NCBI GenBank assembly: GCA_021647505.1
Contig: JAKIUN010000040.1
Location: 1 to 35,821, forward strand
Source: Gammaproteobacteria bacterium
GTDB taxonomy: Bacteria; Pseudomonadota; Gammaproteobacteria; SZUA-152
Reading direction: 5' to 3'
DNA: 35,821 nucleotides
The notes beneath the pieces were generated by a model that saw only the letters and a list, made by a program, of their open reading frames with translations, made no database searches and was not told the origin of the DNA. Made by a program: the position numbers and the translations under genes. The number at the start of each line of letters is the position of its first letter. Positions within the stretch are counted from its first letter, which is position 1. Positions 1-12,459 of the stretch are shown piece by piece.

Positions 1-2
1 GT

Positions 3-203
3 GAAATACCCGGGCCTCAGAAGCGACCCATCCCAAAATCATTAGCCGAGTATGATAAGCAGGCTACGGATAGAGATCATGCGATTACACTGGCCTATCA
101 GAGCGGCGGCTATAGTATGAAAGAGATAGGCTCTTATTTCGGATTACACTATTCGAGAGTGAGCAGGATTATTGGGAAGAGGTGGGCAAAAGGCAAGACC
201 TGA
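3..203 (+). CDS. REP-associated tyrosine transposase (RAYT), C-terminal fragment, cut by window edge
   Basis: The frame is open from the window edge to TGA at 201-203 and gives 66 residues. The protein tail contains EYDKQATDRDHAI and then a helix-turn-helix segment (SMKEIGSYFGLHYSRVSRII), the usual C-terminus of RAYT/IS200-like Y1 transposases, where it follows the HUH nuclease domain. The nuclease part lies outside the window, so I cannot say whether the gene is intact. The stop codon lies inside the motif AGACCTGACCCC, which recurs at the other RAYT remnants in this window and probably belongs to the element boundary. The intact RAYT at 34803-35648 has the same domain order but a different C-terminal sequence, so the two are separate copies. 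Confidence 0.75.
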   Translation, partial: EIPGPQKRPIPKSLAEYDKQATDRDHAITLAYQSGGYSMKEIGSYFGLHYSRVSRIIGKRWAKGKT

Positions 204-261
204 CCCCCTTGATGCTCCTTGATGCTTGATGTGTTTTACCCTGTGGCTAACGTACAACCAC

Positions 262-293
262 CAGCAAGCGGCTTCTAAAAAAGCCGCCTGCTG
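262..293 (-). terminator. Hairpin downstream of the PEP-CTERM gene, possible terminator
   Basis: AGCAAGCGGCTT pairs with AAGCCGCCTGCT across a short A-rich loop, with one G-T pair. On the minus strand it lies about 18 nt after the stop of the PEP-CTERM gene. There is no clean U-tract after the stem (the T-run is in the loop), so it may stabilise the 3' end rather than terminate. Confidence 0.45.
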
Positions 294-310
294 AAATAAG
301 AACGAGCAAA

Positions 311-1078
311 TCAAAAGACATTTAGCTTACGTTTTCGCCGGCTAAAACCGAGTCCGACCAAGCCAAGGCCAAATAGCGCCAGGGTAACCGGCTCAGGAAC
401 AACAACAACGCTGCCACTAACAAATAGATACTCATTCATTCTATTTCCTTTACAAAATCCACCTAAATTGGTGGATGTTTGTGTTAAGGATCCACATCCA
501 TTACCCGATTCTAGAAAACCATCCATCGCTCTGATTGCGAGCACATTCGTTCCTGTCTGAAAGAAAGGGCTAAGCATAGCGAAGTCAAGAATCAGCGGAT
601 CTGGTTGACCATTTGGTTTCTGATTACCTTCAAGAGTTGCAGATATAACCTCCTGACCATTAATAACAAGGACGAAAAAATCATCAGCGATTATAGCGAT
701 ACCCGCATTGGAAACCTTTGCCCCTGGCTTGATGTCAAAAGAGAAGCCGAAAAACACTTCGGTCGGTCCGTCAGCACCTGTTATTGTACCGCTTGAATTC
801 TCACATGCTGATCCATCGGCCCCACAATTCCACATCATGTAGTTTTCATTAAGGTCAGTTGTACCGGCATTACCGTAAGGCGCCCATGCAGCAACTCCAT
901 CTGTAGAATTAAAGTTGCCTATAGCCCATTGGTTTCCCAGCGATGAATCCGTCGTAGTCCTCCAACCCGAGCCTGCACTCACATCCACAACCATAAGTCC
1001 AGCATAAGAGTTGGGCATGATCACAATAGCCAAACTAATAATCATAGCTATGGCCACAAACAATATTTTAGGTGGCAT
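311..1078 (-). CDS. PEP-CTERM sorting domain-containing secreted protein
   Basis: Predicted exported protein of 255 residues. The start at 1078 is preferred over the longer frame reaching 1189 because GAGGAAA lies 7 nt upstream of the ATG and translation then opens with a signal peptide (residues 1-27, hydrophobic LFVAIAMIISLAIVIM, ending near SYA). The C-terminus has the full PEP-CTERM tripartite signal: VPEP at about residues 227-230, a short hydrophobic helix, then RRKRK. This is the recognition signal for exosortase. The middle (DDFFVLVINGQEV, NVLAIRAMDG) resembles the beta-sandwich folds common in such proteins. No exosortase or EPS gene is in the window, so sorting must depend on genes elsewhere. 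The ligand or function is unknown. Confidence 0.85.
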   Translation of the reverse strand: MPPKILFVAIAMIISLAIVIMPNSYAGLMVVDVSAGSGWRTTTDSSLGNQWAIGNFNSTDGVAAWAPYGNAGTTDLNENYMMWNCGADGSACENSSGTITGADGPTEVFFGFSFDIKPGAKVSNAGIAIIADDFFVLVINGQEVISATLEGNQKPNGQPDPLILDFAMLSPFFQTGTNVLAIRAMDGFLESGNGCGSLTQTSTNLGGFCKGNRMNEYLFVSGSVVVVPEPVTLALFGLGLVGLGFSRRKRKLNVF

Positions 1079-1354
1079 TTCATTTTCCTCGTTAGTTGTT
1101 TTAAAATATGGGGCCAGAATAAAATTGTATTCGACAATCCTAATCACATCTTTCATCCCAAAACCCTGATACGCCATTAATACCCACAACCAATTAGCGT
1201 TAACATGTACAAGGCAAACTTAATGCCAACCAAGCCCTTTGTACAATGACGACAAAGATTTTGCCGCAAGCTGGATATCCTGACGCGCTGATCTATAGTC
1301 AGCTATAGGCGCTAGTATGCTGTTATCTTTTCAGTGCCAAAGGATCTTGGGACG

Positions 1355-1813
1355 ATGCGTAAACTGGAAGTTTTGAACAAGGCTGTTCTGCAATCCGCTT
1401 GCAAGGCAGAAACCACCCGCAATTGTGAGTCTCGCTTCCTACACCGCTTGCATTGCGTGCTGTTGGTGGCACAGGGCAACAGTTGTTATCAGGTTTCTGG
1501 GTGGTTTGGAGAACACCCTTGCACTGTAGAGCGCTGGATTCACCATTTTCATGCCTACGGCCTGGAGGGGCTCAGGGATGAGCAGAAAACAGGACGGCCC
1601 AAAAAGATACGCGACGACCAACTCAGACGACTACAAGACGAAATCGCAAGAGACCCCTTTGAGCTGGGATATAACCAGAATGGCTGGGACGGGAAGTTGC
1701 TACAAACACATCTGGAGCGCCGTTACGATATTGAACTGAGTGTGCGACAGTGTCAGCGGCTATTAAACCAGTTTCGGCATAACACATCCTCTCATGGTGT
1801 GCTATCTCAATAG
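1355..1813 (+). CDS. IS630-type winged helix-turn-helix protein, orphan
   Basis: 152 residues from ATG 1355; an in-frame GTG at 1334 would add seven. ATG is chosen because AAGGA lies about 11 nt upstream and nothing resembling a ribosome site precedes the GTG. The sequence matches the N-terminal DNA-binding half of IS630-family transposases: a first helix-turn-helix (YQVSGWFGEHPCTVERWIHH), a GRPKKI linker, then a second winged-helix segment ending in LSVRQCQRLLNQ. It stops where the DDE catalytic domain would begin, and no DDE domain follows in any frame. It is therefore either the remaining orfA of a broken element or one of the stand-alone HTH proteins seen widely in bacteria. Confidence 0.6.
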   Translation: MRKLEVLNKAVLQSACKAETTRNCESRFLHRLHCVLLVAQGNSCYQVSGWFGEHPCTVERWIHHFHAYGLEGLRDEQKTGRPKKIRDDQLRRLQDEIARDPFELGYNQNGWDGKLLQTHLERRYDIELSVRQCQRLLNQFRHNTSSHGVLSQ

Positions 1814-2101
1814 GCGATGCTGCACTCTTTTGTCGTCAAGTTAGACAACGTCATCCCAAGAGATCTGAAGTGTCTAGTGAGTTGCTCAAACTGTAAAATT
1901 TCCCGACACATTGTCACGCGGACTAAAAACCTTTCAATTTCTAAGATTATTCCAGAATAACAGTACCTTACATGTGCCAACGGGATGAGAATCCAGGAAT
2001 CAGGGGTTTGAAGGTGTAAAGTTATCCGACAACACCCCGTAAACTTACCTACAGGGGCTAATTGAAAGCATCCGTGGTCACGACCACGGTGAGCGCAGGC
2101 A
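1814..2101. other. Gene-free stretch with IS-like debris and a palindrome
   Basis: No convincing coding sequence. Two 17-bp near-copies of TGTAAAATTTCCCGACA lie at 1892-1908 and 2015-2031 (14 of 17 identical), the style of insertion-sequence ends. An 18-bp dyad CCGTGGTC-AC-GACCACGG at 2072-2089 sits 12 nt before the small frame that begins at 2102 and could be an operator for the metal-resistance operon. I see no clear promoter boxes. Confidence 0.4.
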
Positions 2102-2254
2102 ATGCAGCGAATATATGGCTGCGACCACAAGCTCAGCCAATATGCACACAGCCTGAAGGAACAGAAGCGGTCAACTGCCCGTCAGCTAATCGCCATCACC
2201 ATCACGGCAATGGCGATAGAGTTGCTTTTTACTTTGCTAATTGCTTACACTTAA
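2102..2254 (+). CDS. Possible small membrane protein, 50 aa
   Basis: Short frame ATG 2102 to TAA 2252-2254, below usual gene-calling limits. It has a basic middle (SLKEQKRSTARQ) followed by one hydrophobic stretch (LIAITITAMAIELLFTLLIA), which would be a single membrane helix at the C-terminus. AGG lies 4-5 nt before the start. Its stop is 4 nt before the start of the His-rich membrane protein gene, which lacks its own ribosome site, so translational coupling would explain both. I recognise no family. It could also be the remnant of a longer metal-transport gene. Confidence 0.3.
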   Translation: MQRIYGCDHKLSQYAHSLKEQKRSTARQLIAITITAMAIELLFTLLIAYT

Positions 2255-2258
2255 GCAT

Positions 2259-2675
2259 ATGGAATTTTTCCACCTTGCAAACAAACAGGCATTACTGCTG
2301 TGGTGCTTTTTACTCTCCCTGTCGCTGCTGTGCGTGCAGGGGGCGAAGCTGCATGTCCATGATCTGGATCATGGTCACATCCATGCCATGGATGACGTAG
2401 GTGATCACAGCCATTTGAGCAAGGCCCATTTTGCTCACGACACATCCCACGACGAGCATCACAATGGTGTTATATCTGAGGTCGATATCAGCCCGGATGG
2501 GGTAGTGAAAAATGCCAATAACAGTCCTTTTACGATAGCCCTGATTATTTTCTTTTTTGCCCTGGTGATATTTTTCACTTCACGACAGCTAGTCCAGCGC
2601 TGCCGGGAAGGCAAACTTATCTTCCATGAGTACTATGTCCTTTCTCCCCCCTTGCGGGCGCCGCCGCAACACTAA
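2259..2675 (+). CDS. His-rich small membrane protein of the czc-type operon
   Basis: 138 residues from ATG 2259; an upstream in-frame TTG at 2241 is possible. An N-terminal hydrophobic segment (ALLLWCFLLSLSLLCVQG) is probably a signal anchor. It is followed by a His/Asp-rich stretch of about 40 residues (HVHDLDHGHIHAMDD, then DHSHLSKAHFAHDTSHDEHH) that would face the periplasm and bind Zn, Co or Cd. A second hydrophobic helix (FTIALIIFFFALVIFF) and a basic tail ending PPLRAPPQH follow. Small His-rich proteins with this ending are commonly encoded in front of RND metal pumps in proteobacteria, probably as periplasmic metal-binding accessories. The exact role is inferred from context. Confidence 0.65.
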   Translation: MEFFHLANKQALLLWCFLLSLSLLCVQGAKLHVHDLDHGHIHAMDDVGDHSHLSKAHFAHDTSHDEHHNGVISEVDISPDGVVKNANNSPFTIALIIFFFALVIFFTSRQLVQRCREGKLIFHEYYVLSPPLRAPPQH

Positions 2676-2829
2676 CACCCTCCTTAGAATTCGCGCTGTA
2701 GAATAGCGTCAAGCTGTCTACGTGTTGCGTGGATTGATTTTTCCTTGTCTTTTTTGGCTGGCTGAAATCCGTTAAACAATTTTTCTCTAGAGACTCCCTC
2801 GATGGATTTTCTTCAATTTTGCTCTTTTG

Positions 2830-2859
2830 TTGGGCGATGCGCAGCATCGTCTGTATAAA
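2830..2859 (+). promoter_or_regulatory. Candidate promoter with a dyad in the spacer, upstream of czcC
   Basis: TTGGGC (2830-2835) and TATAAA (2854-2859) are separated by 18 bp, and the spacer is largely the perfect dyad CGATGC-GCA-GCATCG (2835-2849). MerR-family metal sensors bind dyads placed in this way, but the spacer is shorter than the usual 19-20 bp and no merR-type gene is nearby. Putative only. Confidence 0.3.
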
Positions 2860-2928
2860 AATGAAAGCCAATAAATATCAATCATTGCTGTGCCTGCACC
2901 GTGGTAAGCATGCACTAAGGAGTTTGTA

Positions 2929-4202
2929 ATGCGGGGTTTTTTTCTTATAGCCGGAGTCGTGTCTTGCCTGGTATTACTGAGTACCAGCGTGGGTGCAGCC
3001 CCCGGCTTAGATGCCGGTAAGCGCACCATCAGCCTGCACGAGGCCGTTACCAGAACCATTGAACACAACCCGGATTTGCGGGCCTTTGACTACCAACGTA
3101 AAGCACAGGAAGGCCGAGTTTTACAAGCAGGGCGGGCACCGAGCCCCGAATTGAGCCTTGCACTGGAAGACGCACTCGGCACGGGTGCCCACAGGGGTAT
3201 GGATAGCGCACAAACAACCCTCAGTATTGGCTGGGTACTTGAGCGCGGCGTCCGACAACGTCACATCGATGCCGCCCGTGCAGGTTCATCCCTGTTCTCT
3301 GTTGAGGCCGACATCAAGCAGCTTGATGCGGCGGCTGAAACCGCACGCCGTTATCTTGTCAGCTTGGCATACCAGGCGCGTCGGGTAAATGCGGACAAAA
3401 CAGTTCAGCTCGCTGAAGAAACAACTGACGCCGTACGCAAACGGGTAAAAGCAGGCAAGACCCCTGAAGCTGAACTCTCCAGGGCACGCGCTGAACTGGC
3501 ACGCAGAAAGCTGGAACGTGAAGACATTGAACATGAGCTGCTCTCTGCGAATCGTCGCTTGGCTGCCCAGTGGGGGGAGACCACACCTGATTTTGTGCGG
3601 GTCGAGGGTGATATCATCAGCCGGCCCCAGCTGGCATCGTTCGAAACCCTCGAATCACAGCTACAACAGAATCCTGAATTCGCCCGCCTGTTGTCCGACC
3701 GGCGTTTAAAAAAGGCAGAGTTACAACTCGCCCAAGCGCAGAACAAACCCAACTGGCAGGTGAACGTGGGAGTTCGTCATATCGCTAGCAGTAACGATAT
3801 GGCATTTGTCACCGATATCACCATTCCTTTTGGTAAACGCACCCGTAATCCCGGCCGTATCGCAGAAGCTGATGCTAATCTGGAGAAAACAAATCTGGAA
3901 AAAAATGCAGCACAGGTTCGCATCAAAACCTCGCTCTTCGTTATCTATGAAAAATTACAACACAGTTTGCATGTGACCGATGCGCTACGTGGCGAGATTA
4001 TTCCACCACTTGAACAGGCACTTATAGAGACCCGCCGGGCATATAATCTTGGGCGTTACAGCTATCTGGAATTACGCAGCGTTCAAGCGGAACTGTTGGA
4101 CGCACATAATGCACTGATTGAAGCAAGCGTTGACGCACAACGCAATATTATTGAAATTGAACGATTGACGGGCGTACGTATCGTACAGCCGACGTCAAAT
4201 CC

Positions 4203-4206
<4 letters not shown>
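2929..4206 (+). CDS. czcC: CzcC-like outer-membrane efflux protein (TolC family)
   Basis: 425 residues; AAGGAG is 6 nt before the ATG. A signal peptide covers about residues 1-24 (SCLVLLSTSVGAA). The rest is the outer-membrane efflux protein pattern of two related alpha-helical repeats, rich in Ala, Glu, Arg and Gln (QLDAAAETARRYLVSLAYQA; AELSRARAELARRKLERED; ARAYNLGRYSYLEL-type segments near the C-terminus, here RRAYNLGRYSYLELRSVQAE). It forms the trimeric channel through the outer membrane for a CzcCBA tripartite metal exporter. It overlaps the next gene by ATGA (4203-4206), so the two are translationally coupled. The specific metal cannot be read from this subunit. Confidence 0.85.
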
Positions 4207-8650
<4,444 letters not shown>

Positions 8651-9049
8651 CGATGAACATTCACAGAAAATGTAACTCAACTGGCTCAGATACGTGGTTC
8701 ACCCAAATATCTTGGTAGGCGGTGCCCACCATTGTCGCGGTGAGTGGCGCCCACCCTGCGACGGCTTCCATATTTGCCTGGATAAAGTCCACAAATGGAT
8801 GCAAATACTGCGGTAATCAGCAAGTAGCCTTTGGCATAGAGGGGGGAGGGTAATATTGCACAGGAATTCCACATAATTTTACGCAGAACCAATTATAAGA
8901 AACAGGGTATAAAGTCATCTGTAAGCTCTAGGCACAGTGGCACGTTAATTAACTAGGGCTTTTCCACGATTAGATTATATGTGTATATGGTCTTGATGGA
9001 ACTGCTATAAAATAAATGGATATTATTACACAAATTTGGAGAAAAAAAG
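8651..9049. other. Intergenic region with a REP-like repeat
   Basis: No coding sequence supported; the opposing frames are antisense shadows. A REP-like unit at about 8714-8764 has GTAGGCGGTGCCCACC and GGCGCCCACCCTGCG and is related to the repeats at 9946-9990 and 17694-17761. The last 150 bases are AT-rich and probably hold the promoter of the next gene, but no clear -35/-10 pair stands out. Confidence 0.4.
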
Positions 9050-9751
9050 ATGAAATACTTTATAACGTTAACCTTGGCGGCAGGTTTGTCGATATCTACC
9101 CTGCATGCAGCAGAGTATGATCAGTTTGTGGAAATAAAGGAAGGTCATTATGCCAAAATATCTGAACATGGGGTCTTAACAGAAGTTGCAACTACAGGAG
9201 ATGCTGTACTTGATCTAAATAAAGAAGTTTCTGATGACTATACAGAATCAGTGAGAGAAACCGTTCTAACAAAACAGAAAGCAGCAAATGCTTTTTTGTG
9301 TGATGTGGAAACATTTCAACGTTATAGCGTAACTTTTTCTAACGACAATTTTAGTGTTTATGGTGAAACTCACGCACATTATTGGGTTGGTTCGGATGAG
9401 CCTTCTGAACTGTTGTACTATAAACTGCGCACGAAAGTTAAAATAGTATCCTTTAATGCTAAGGGTATCCGCATAGGAAAAAGGTATTTTATCATTCGGG
9501 AAGAAGGAGGCTTGGGATCTAGTCCTCCACATGCATATGCATCTGTAGAGATACCATTAGATAGTAATATTAAATCGATCAGATGGGTGGTTAGATCAGA
9601 TATTGTCGTTGATGACCCAGATACTTTAAATGCCACCGTTTTAAGTGAAAGAGATTGCTATGCGACGCAGATGATTAAAACTTCAGGCAAAGTTATATAT
9701 AGCTCTTCAGGAATATTTATGGATGAAAACATAGCGAATTCGTTGCGATAG
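9050..9751 (+). CDS. Exported protein of unknown function
   Basis: 233 residues. GGAG lies 8 nt before the ATG. The N-terminus is a clear Sec signal peptide (MKYFITLTLAAGLSISTLHA, cleavage after about residue 20). The mature part has mixed beta-type composition and only two cysteines (in AFLCDVE and SERDCYATQ), which could form one disulfide in the periplasm. No membrane helix, lipobox or recognised motif is present. Base composition is more AT-rich than the flanking czc and flagellar genes, and it stands alone between repeat-bearing gaps, which suggests acquisition. I do not recognise the family. Confidence 0.7.
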   Translation: MKYFITLTLAAGLSISTLHAAEYDQFVEIKEGHYAKISEHGVLTEVATTGDAVLDLNKEVSDDYTESVRETVLTKQKAANAFLCDVETFQRYSVTFSNDNFSVYGETHAHYWVGSDEPSELLYYKLRTKVKIVSFNAKGIRIGKRYFIIREEGGLGSSPPHAYASVEIPLDSNIKSIRWVVRSDIVVDDPDTLNATVLSERDCYATQMIKTSGKVIYSSSGIFMDENIANSLR

Positions 9752-10184
9752 CGGTAGTTTTTCTGGGATTTAAAGGGTAGAGCATCCTGTTCCCGCTCTG
9801 AGAAAATGGAAGTTACGACACTACCATCAATCAGGGAAAAAGGAACAGGATGCAGATAAAGGCTATCCTCAATCGAGTCCAGAAATTCACTGAAGCGGAA
9901 GAGCAACCACTTGATGTCTGCCAGTGTAGTGACTCATCCAAGCATCCTGGAGGGCATTGCCCACCATTGCTGCGGAGAGCGGCGCGATCAATGCAGTTAT
10001 TCTACGGGCTGAAGAAGACAACAGCATAGATCCAGGAGGTAGGGCAACTCAGTAGATGAAAGCCGAGATGCGAGATCGGGAAGTTATTTCGTGAACGTTT
10101 CTAACCGTACGAAAACTGCCGAAACATCACTGACAGCTTTGCTGTGTTTTAATTTTCTTGGGTATGGTTCAACCCATCCGGCAA
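9752..10184. other. Gene-poor gap with inverted repeat, REP-like unit and IS relic
   Basis: A perfect 12-bp inverted repeat GCATCCTGTTCC / GGAACAGGATGC lies at 9782-9793 and 9842-9853, the right arm overlapping the start of the probable ISL3 relic. A REP-like unit with GCCCACCATTGCTGCGG is at about 9946-9990. ACAGC-TTT-GCTGT followed by T-rich sequence (10133-10158) is a weak hairpin. Nothing else is supported. Confidence 0.4.
9850..10029 (+). pseudogene. Probable ISL3-family transposase N-terminal relic
   Basis: A 59-residue frame begins MQIKAILNRVQKF, which resembles the opening of ISL3-family transposases (typically MQxKTILNRVQKHxxFVY). It continues with a degenerate Cys/His-containing part (SKHPGGHCPPLLRR) where the zinc-binding motif would be, and FYGLKKTTA before an early stop. 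The family protein is about 400 residues, so this would be a decayed fragment. The resemblance is short and the call is tentative. Confidence 0.35.
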
Positions 10185-10520
10185 TCAAGCACCGGATCGC
10201 TGAAACTGGCCATAAGCCGCCACTGCCTTACGGTTGATGGAGAGGGTATCCAGTTTCTCCAGCAGCCCCCCTCGTAAGATTTCGGCACCACGCATAATCT
10301 CAGCATCCATGGTCATGACCTGCTGAATCTCAGCCGCCGACGGCCTCGCTTCATTGGCGGAAAACACCACCGCCAGCAAGCGATGACGCTGCCCCTCCAG
10401 AGCCACCATATGATCGATTTCGCCAGCGCGCACCGAATCCATCATCGCCCGGGTGAGAGAAACCACCTCCTGCCAGGCATTGGCTGGTCGTGCCGTGCTG
10501 TCACGCTCTGCTATGGGCAT
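10185..10520 (-). CDS. fliT: FliT-like flagellar chaperone
   Basis: 111 residues from ATG at 10520, which overlaps the fliS 3' end by 20 bases and has AGGA upstream; an in-frame ATG at 10544 is possible. The protein is small, soluble and almost wholly helical (WQEVVSLTRAMMDSVRAGEI, then MVALEGQRHRLLAVVF), with spacing like FliT proteins and placed directly after fliS. In enteric bacteria FliT is the export chaperone of the filament cap FliD and an antagonist of FlhDC. Here the family call rests mainly on position and size, since FliT sequences diverge strongly. Confidence 0.65.
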   Translation of the reverse strand: MPIAERDSTARPANAWQEVVSLTRAMMDSVRAGEIDHMVALEGQRHRLLAVVFSANEARPSAAEIQQVMTMDAEIMRGAEILRGGLLEKLDTLSINRKAVAAYGQFQRSGA

Positions 10521-10920
10521 CCTGCACTTCCTGTGGAATGGCATCCCAGGCCTCCTTGATAGGTTTGATAAGATTGATCACCTCATCGAGAATGGCCACG
10601 TTGTTACTGGCATTGGCTTCCGTGAGTCGCCGCTCCATATAGTCGTAGAGCGAAAACAGATTCTCAGAAATCTCACCGCCCTTTTCCATGTCCAGACTCA
10701 CCCGCAGCCCTTCGACAATGGCCACAGCGGAAATAATGTGCTGCACTTTTTTGTCAATAATGCCCTGGGTCATGCAACCACGGGCGGTGGCAATCTTGTC
10801 CTGGGCCGCCTGCAACAGCATCTGAATCAGCCGGTGTGGGCTGGCAGCACCAACACCACTGTGGACAGCCACCTCGGCGTAGGAATTCAAGGCGCCTGCT
10901 GCGTTACCCGTATAACTCAT
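10501..10920 (-). CDS. fliS: Flagellin export chaperone FliS
   Basis: 139 residues. It has the FliS hallmarks: an N-terminal AxxAYxxV-like stretch (ALNSYAEVAVHSGVGAASPH), then RLIQMLLQAAQDKIATA (consensus LIxMLYDGAxxxLxxA), an internal helix (AVAIVEGLRVSLDMEKGGEI) and SLYDYMERRLTEAN. FliS forms a four-helix bundle that binds the C-terminus of newly made flagellin in the cytoplasm and delivers it to the flagellar export gate. It lies between fliD and fliT on the minus strand and overlaps fliT, so the two are likely cotranslated. Confidence 0.9.
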   Translation of the reverse strand: MSYTGNAAGALNSYAEVAVHSGVGAASPHRLIQMLLQAAQDKIATARGCMTQGIIDKKVQHIISAVAIVEGLRVSLDMEKGGEISENLFSLYDYMERRLTEANASNNVAILDEVINLIKPIKEAWDAIPQEVQDAHSRA

Positions 10921-11000
10921 GATGGTTCACCCTTGTTTTGTCTGTGTTGTTTCGTCACTGTTCGTAAATTTTTTACTGACCGGCTTGCTACTGTCGAGGA

Positions 11001-12350
11001 TTAGCTTGATGCTGCCCCCGGCAGCGAACCCAACTGCTGCGAGAGAAAACTGCTGGTGCTCTGCAGACGGGCAAGCAGGCCGTCGAGCGCCGTAAACTGG
11101 GCGCGATAACGGGCCTCCGTCAGAGTCATGCGGTATTCGAAATTTTCAATCTGGGTATCGATGCTACCAATGCGTGCATTGATGCCATCTTCACGCGTGT
11201 CGATGATGCCCTCGGTAGCCAGCTGCTCTTTGGCCAAGGCCTCGAGGCGGAAGGCATAACCCTGGTTATCATTGGCAAATAGTTCGGTAACACCGTTGAA
11301 ATCCTCGGCCAGCTTTTCATTCAGCAGGGTGCTGTCGAGTTCGAGATCCCCCGAACGCGAAGTCTTGATGCCGACTTCGGAAAGAAATTGCAGGCTGGTG
11401 CCCAGCCCTGTGGGTGCCATATTAAGGATGTTGCGCATCTGCGACTGAATGGAAATCAGCGTGTTGTCACCCTGCAGGTCGCCTTTGGACAGATAGCCGA
11501 TCATGCCACGCAGATCATTATAGGCATCGACAAAGGTCTGCACATTCTCCTGCACCGCACCGGTATCACGGCTCACGGAGAGGGTTTCTGTGGTGCCGGC
11601 CGCACCCAGGGCATTAAGCTCGATGGTGACGCCTTCGATGGCGCCTGTTACCGTATTCGAGGCGCTGGTTACCTGATTGCCATCCAACATAAAGACAGCA
11701 TCCTGCGCCGCCGTCACCGTGCTCATGCCCAAAGTGGCGGCCACATTGCCACTGACATCACTCAGCGTCACGCTGTTAGCGGCGCCGGTCTTGTCGCTGC
11801 TGAGCAGCAGACGGCTACCGCTGTCCACCGTAATCACGGTGGCGGTAACACCCGTATTGTCCGCCGCAGAATTAATCGCATTTTTGATGCCATCCAGAGA
11901 ATCGCTGCCCGCATCGATGAGCACATCAAAACTATTACCACCCAGGTCGATGCGCAGGGTACCCGTGGCCGCGATACTGCTCGAAGTATCGGCGAAATCC
12001 TGGGATGTAAGTTTGTGGACTTGCGCCAGCTGGTGGGTGCCGTTATCGGAAAAATCAATACTGTAGCTGCCGGAAACCGCCGTTGAAGACGCGGTCACGG
12101 TAAATATGCTGTCATTGGAAGAACTGGCGGCATTGACGGAAAATTTGTCGGTGGCGCTCAGGCCGCTCATGGCCGACTGGAAATCAGAAATAGCGCCCTT
12201 CAGACGACCATAGGCACTGAGGTCTGTATCCAGCCCCTCTTTGCGGGTTTTCATCACACCCAATGGCAGGCGTTCAGCGGCCATCAATGCACCGACAAGA
12301 CCATTGATATCCAGACCAGAGCCAACCCCTGGTGATGAAATAGTCGCCAT
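11001..12350 (-). CDS. fliD: Flagellar filament cap protein FliD
   Basis: 449 residues from ATG 12350, chosen because AGGAG lies just upstream and the protein then opens MATISSPGVGSGLDINGLV, the conserved FliD N-terminus; the longer frame to 12368 has no ribosome site. The N-terminal coiled-coil region is followed by a variable beta-rich middle (DIDLGGNSFDVLIDAG-type repeats, here LRIDLGGNSFDVLIDAG). The C-terminal domain ends with ARYRAQFTALDGLLARLQST and SSFLSQQLGSL, also typical. FliD forms the pentameric or hexameric cap that folds flagellin at the filament tip. It is transcribed with flaG upstream and fliS downstream. Confidence 0.9.
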   Translation of the reverse strand: MATISSPGVGSGLDINGLVGALMAAERLPLGVMKTRKEGLDTDLSAYGRLKGAISDFQSAMSGLSATDKFSVNAASSSNDSIFTVTASSTAVSGSYSIDFSDNGTHQLAQVHKLTSQDFADTSSSIAATGTLRIDLGGNSFDVLIDAGSDSLDGIKNAINSAADNTGVTATVITVDSGSRLLLSSDKTGAANSVTLSDVSGNVAATLGMSTVTAAQDAVFMLDGNQVTSASNTVTGAIEGVTIELNALGAAGTTETLSVSRDTGAVQENVQTFVDAYNDLRGMIGYLSKGDLQGDNTLISIQSQMRNILNMAPTGLGTSLQFLSEVGIKTSRSGDLELDSTLLNEKLAEDFNGVTELFANDNQGYAFRLEALAKEQLATEGIIDTREDGINARIGSIDTQIENFEYRMTLTEARYRAQFTALDGLLARLQSTSSFLSQQLGSLPGAASS

Positions 12351-12459
12351 AAAGCCAACTCCTCGCAATACCTGCCTGCGAACTATCGCGGGCCTTTAAG
12401 TAACTGACGGATTCTCTTCTTACTCTCTTAAACCCAGCAAATTTCAGGCCAGACAGGTT

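Noticed and set aside
10133-10158. Possible intrinsic terminator (ACAGC-TTT-GCTGT plus T-rich run)
   Set aside because: The stem is only 5 bp and the T-run is on the plus strand, where no intact gene ends nearby. It does not serve the minus-strand flagellar operon.
11388-12086. Long plus-strand frame opposite fliD
   Set aside because: It is antisense to a well-supported gene, has no ribosome site and no recognisable motif.
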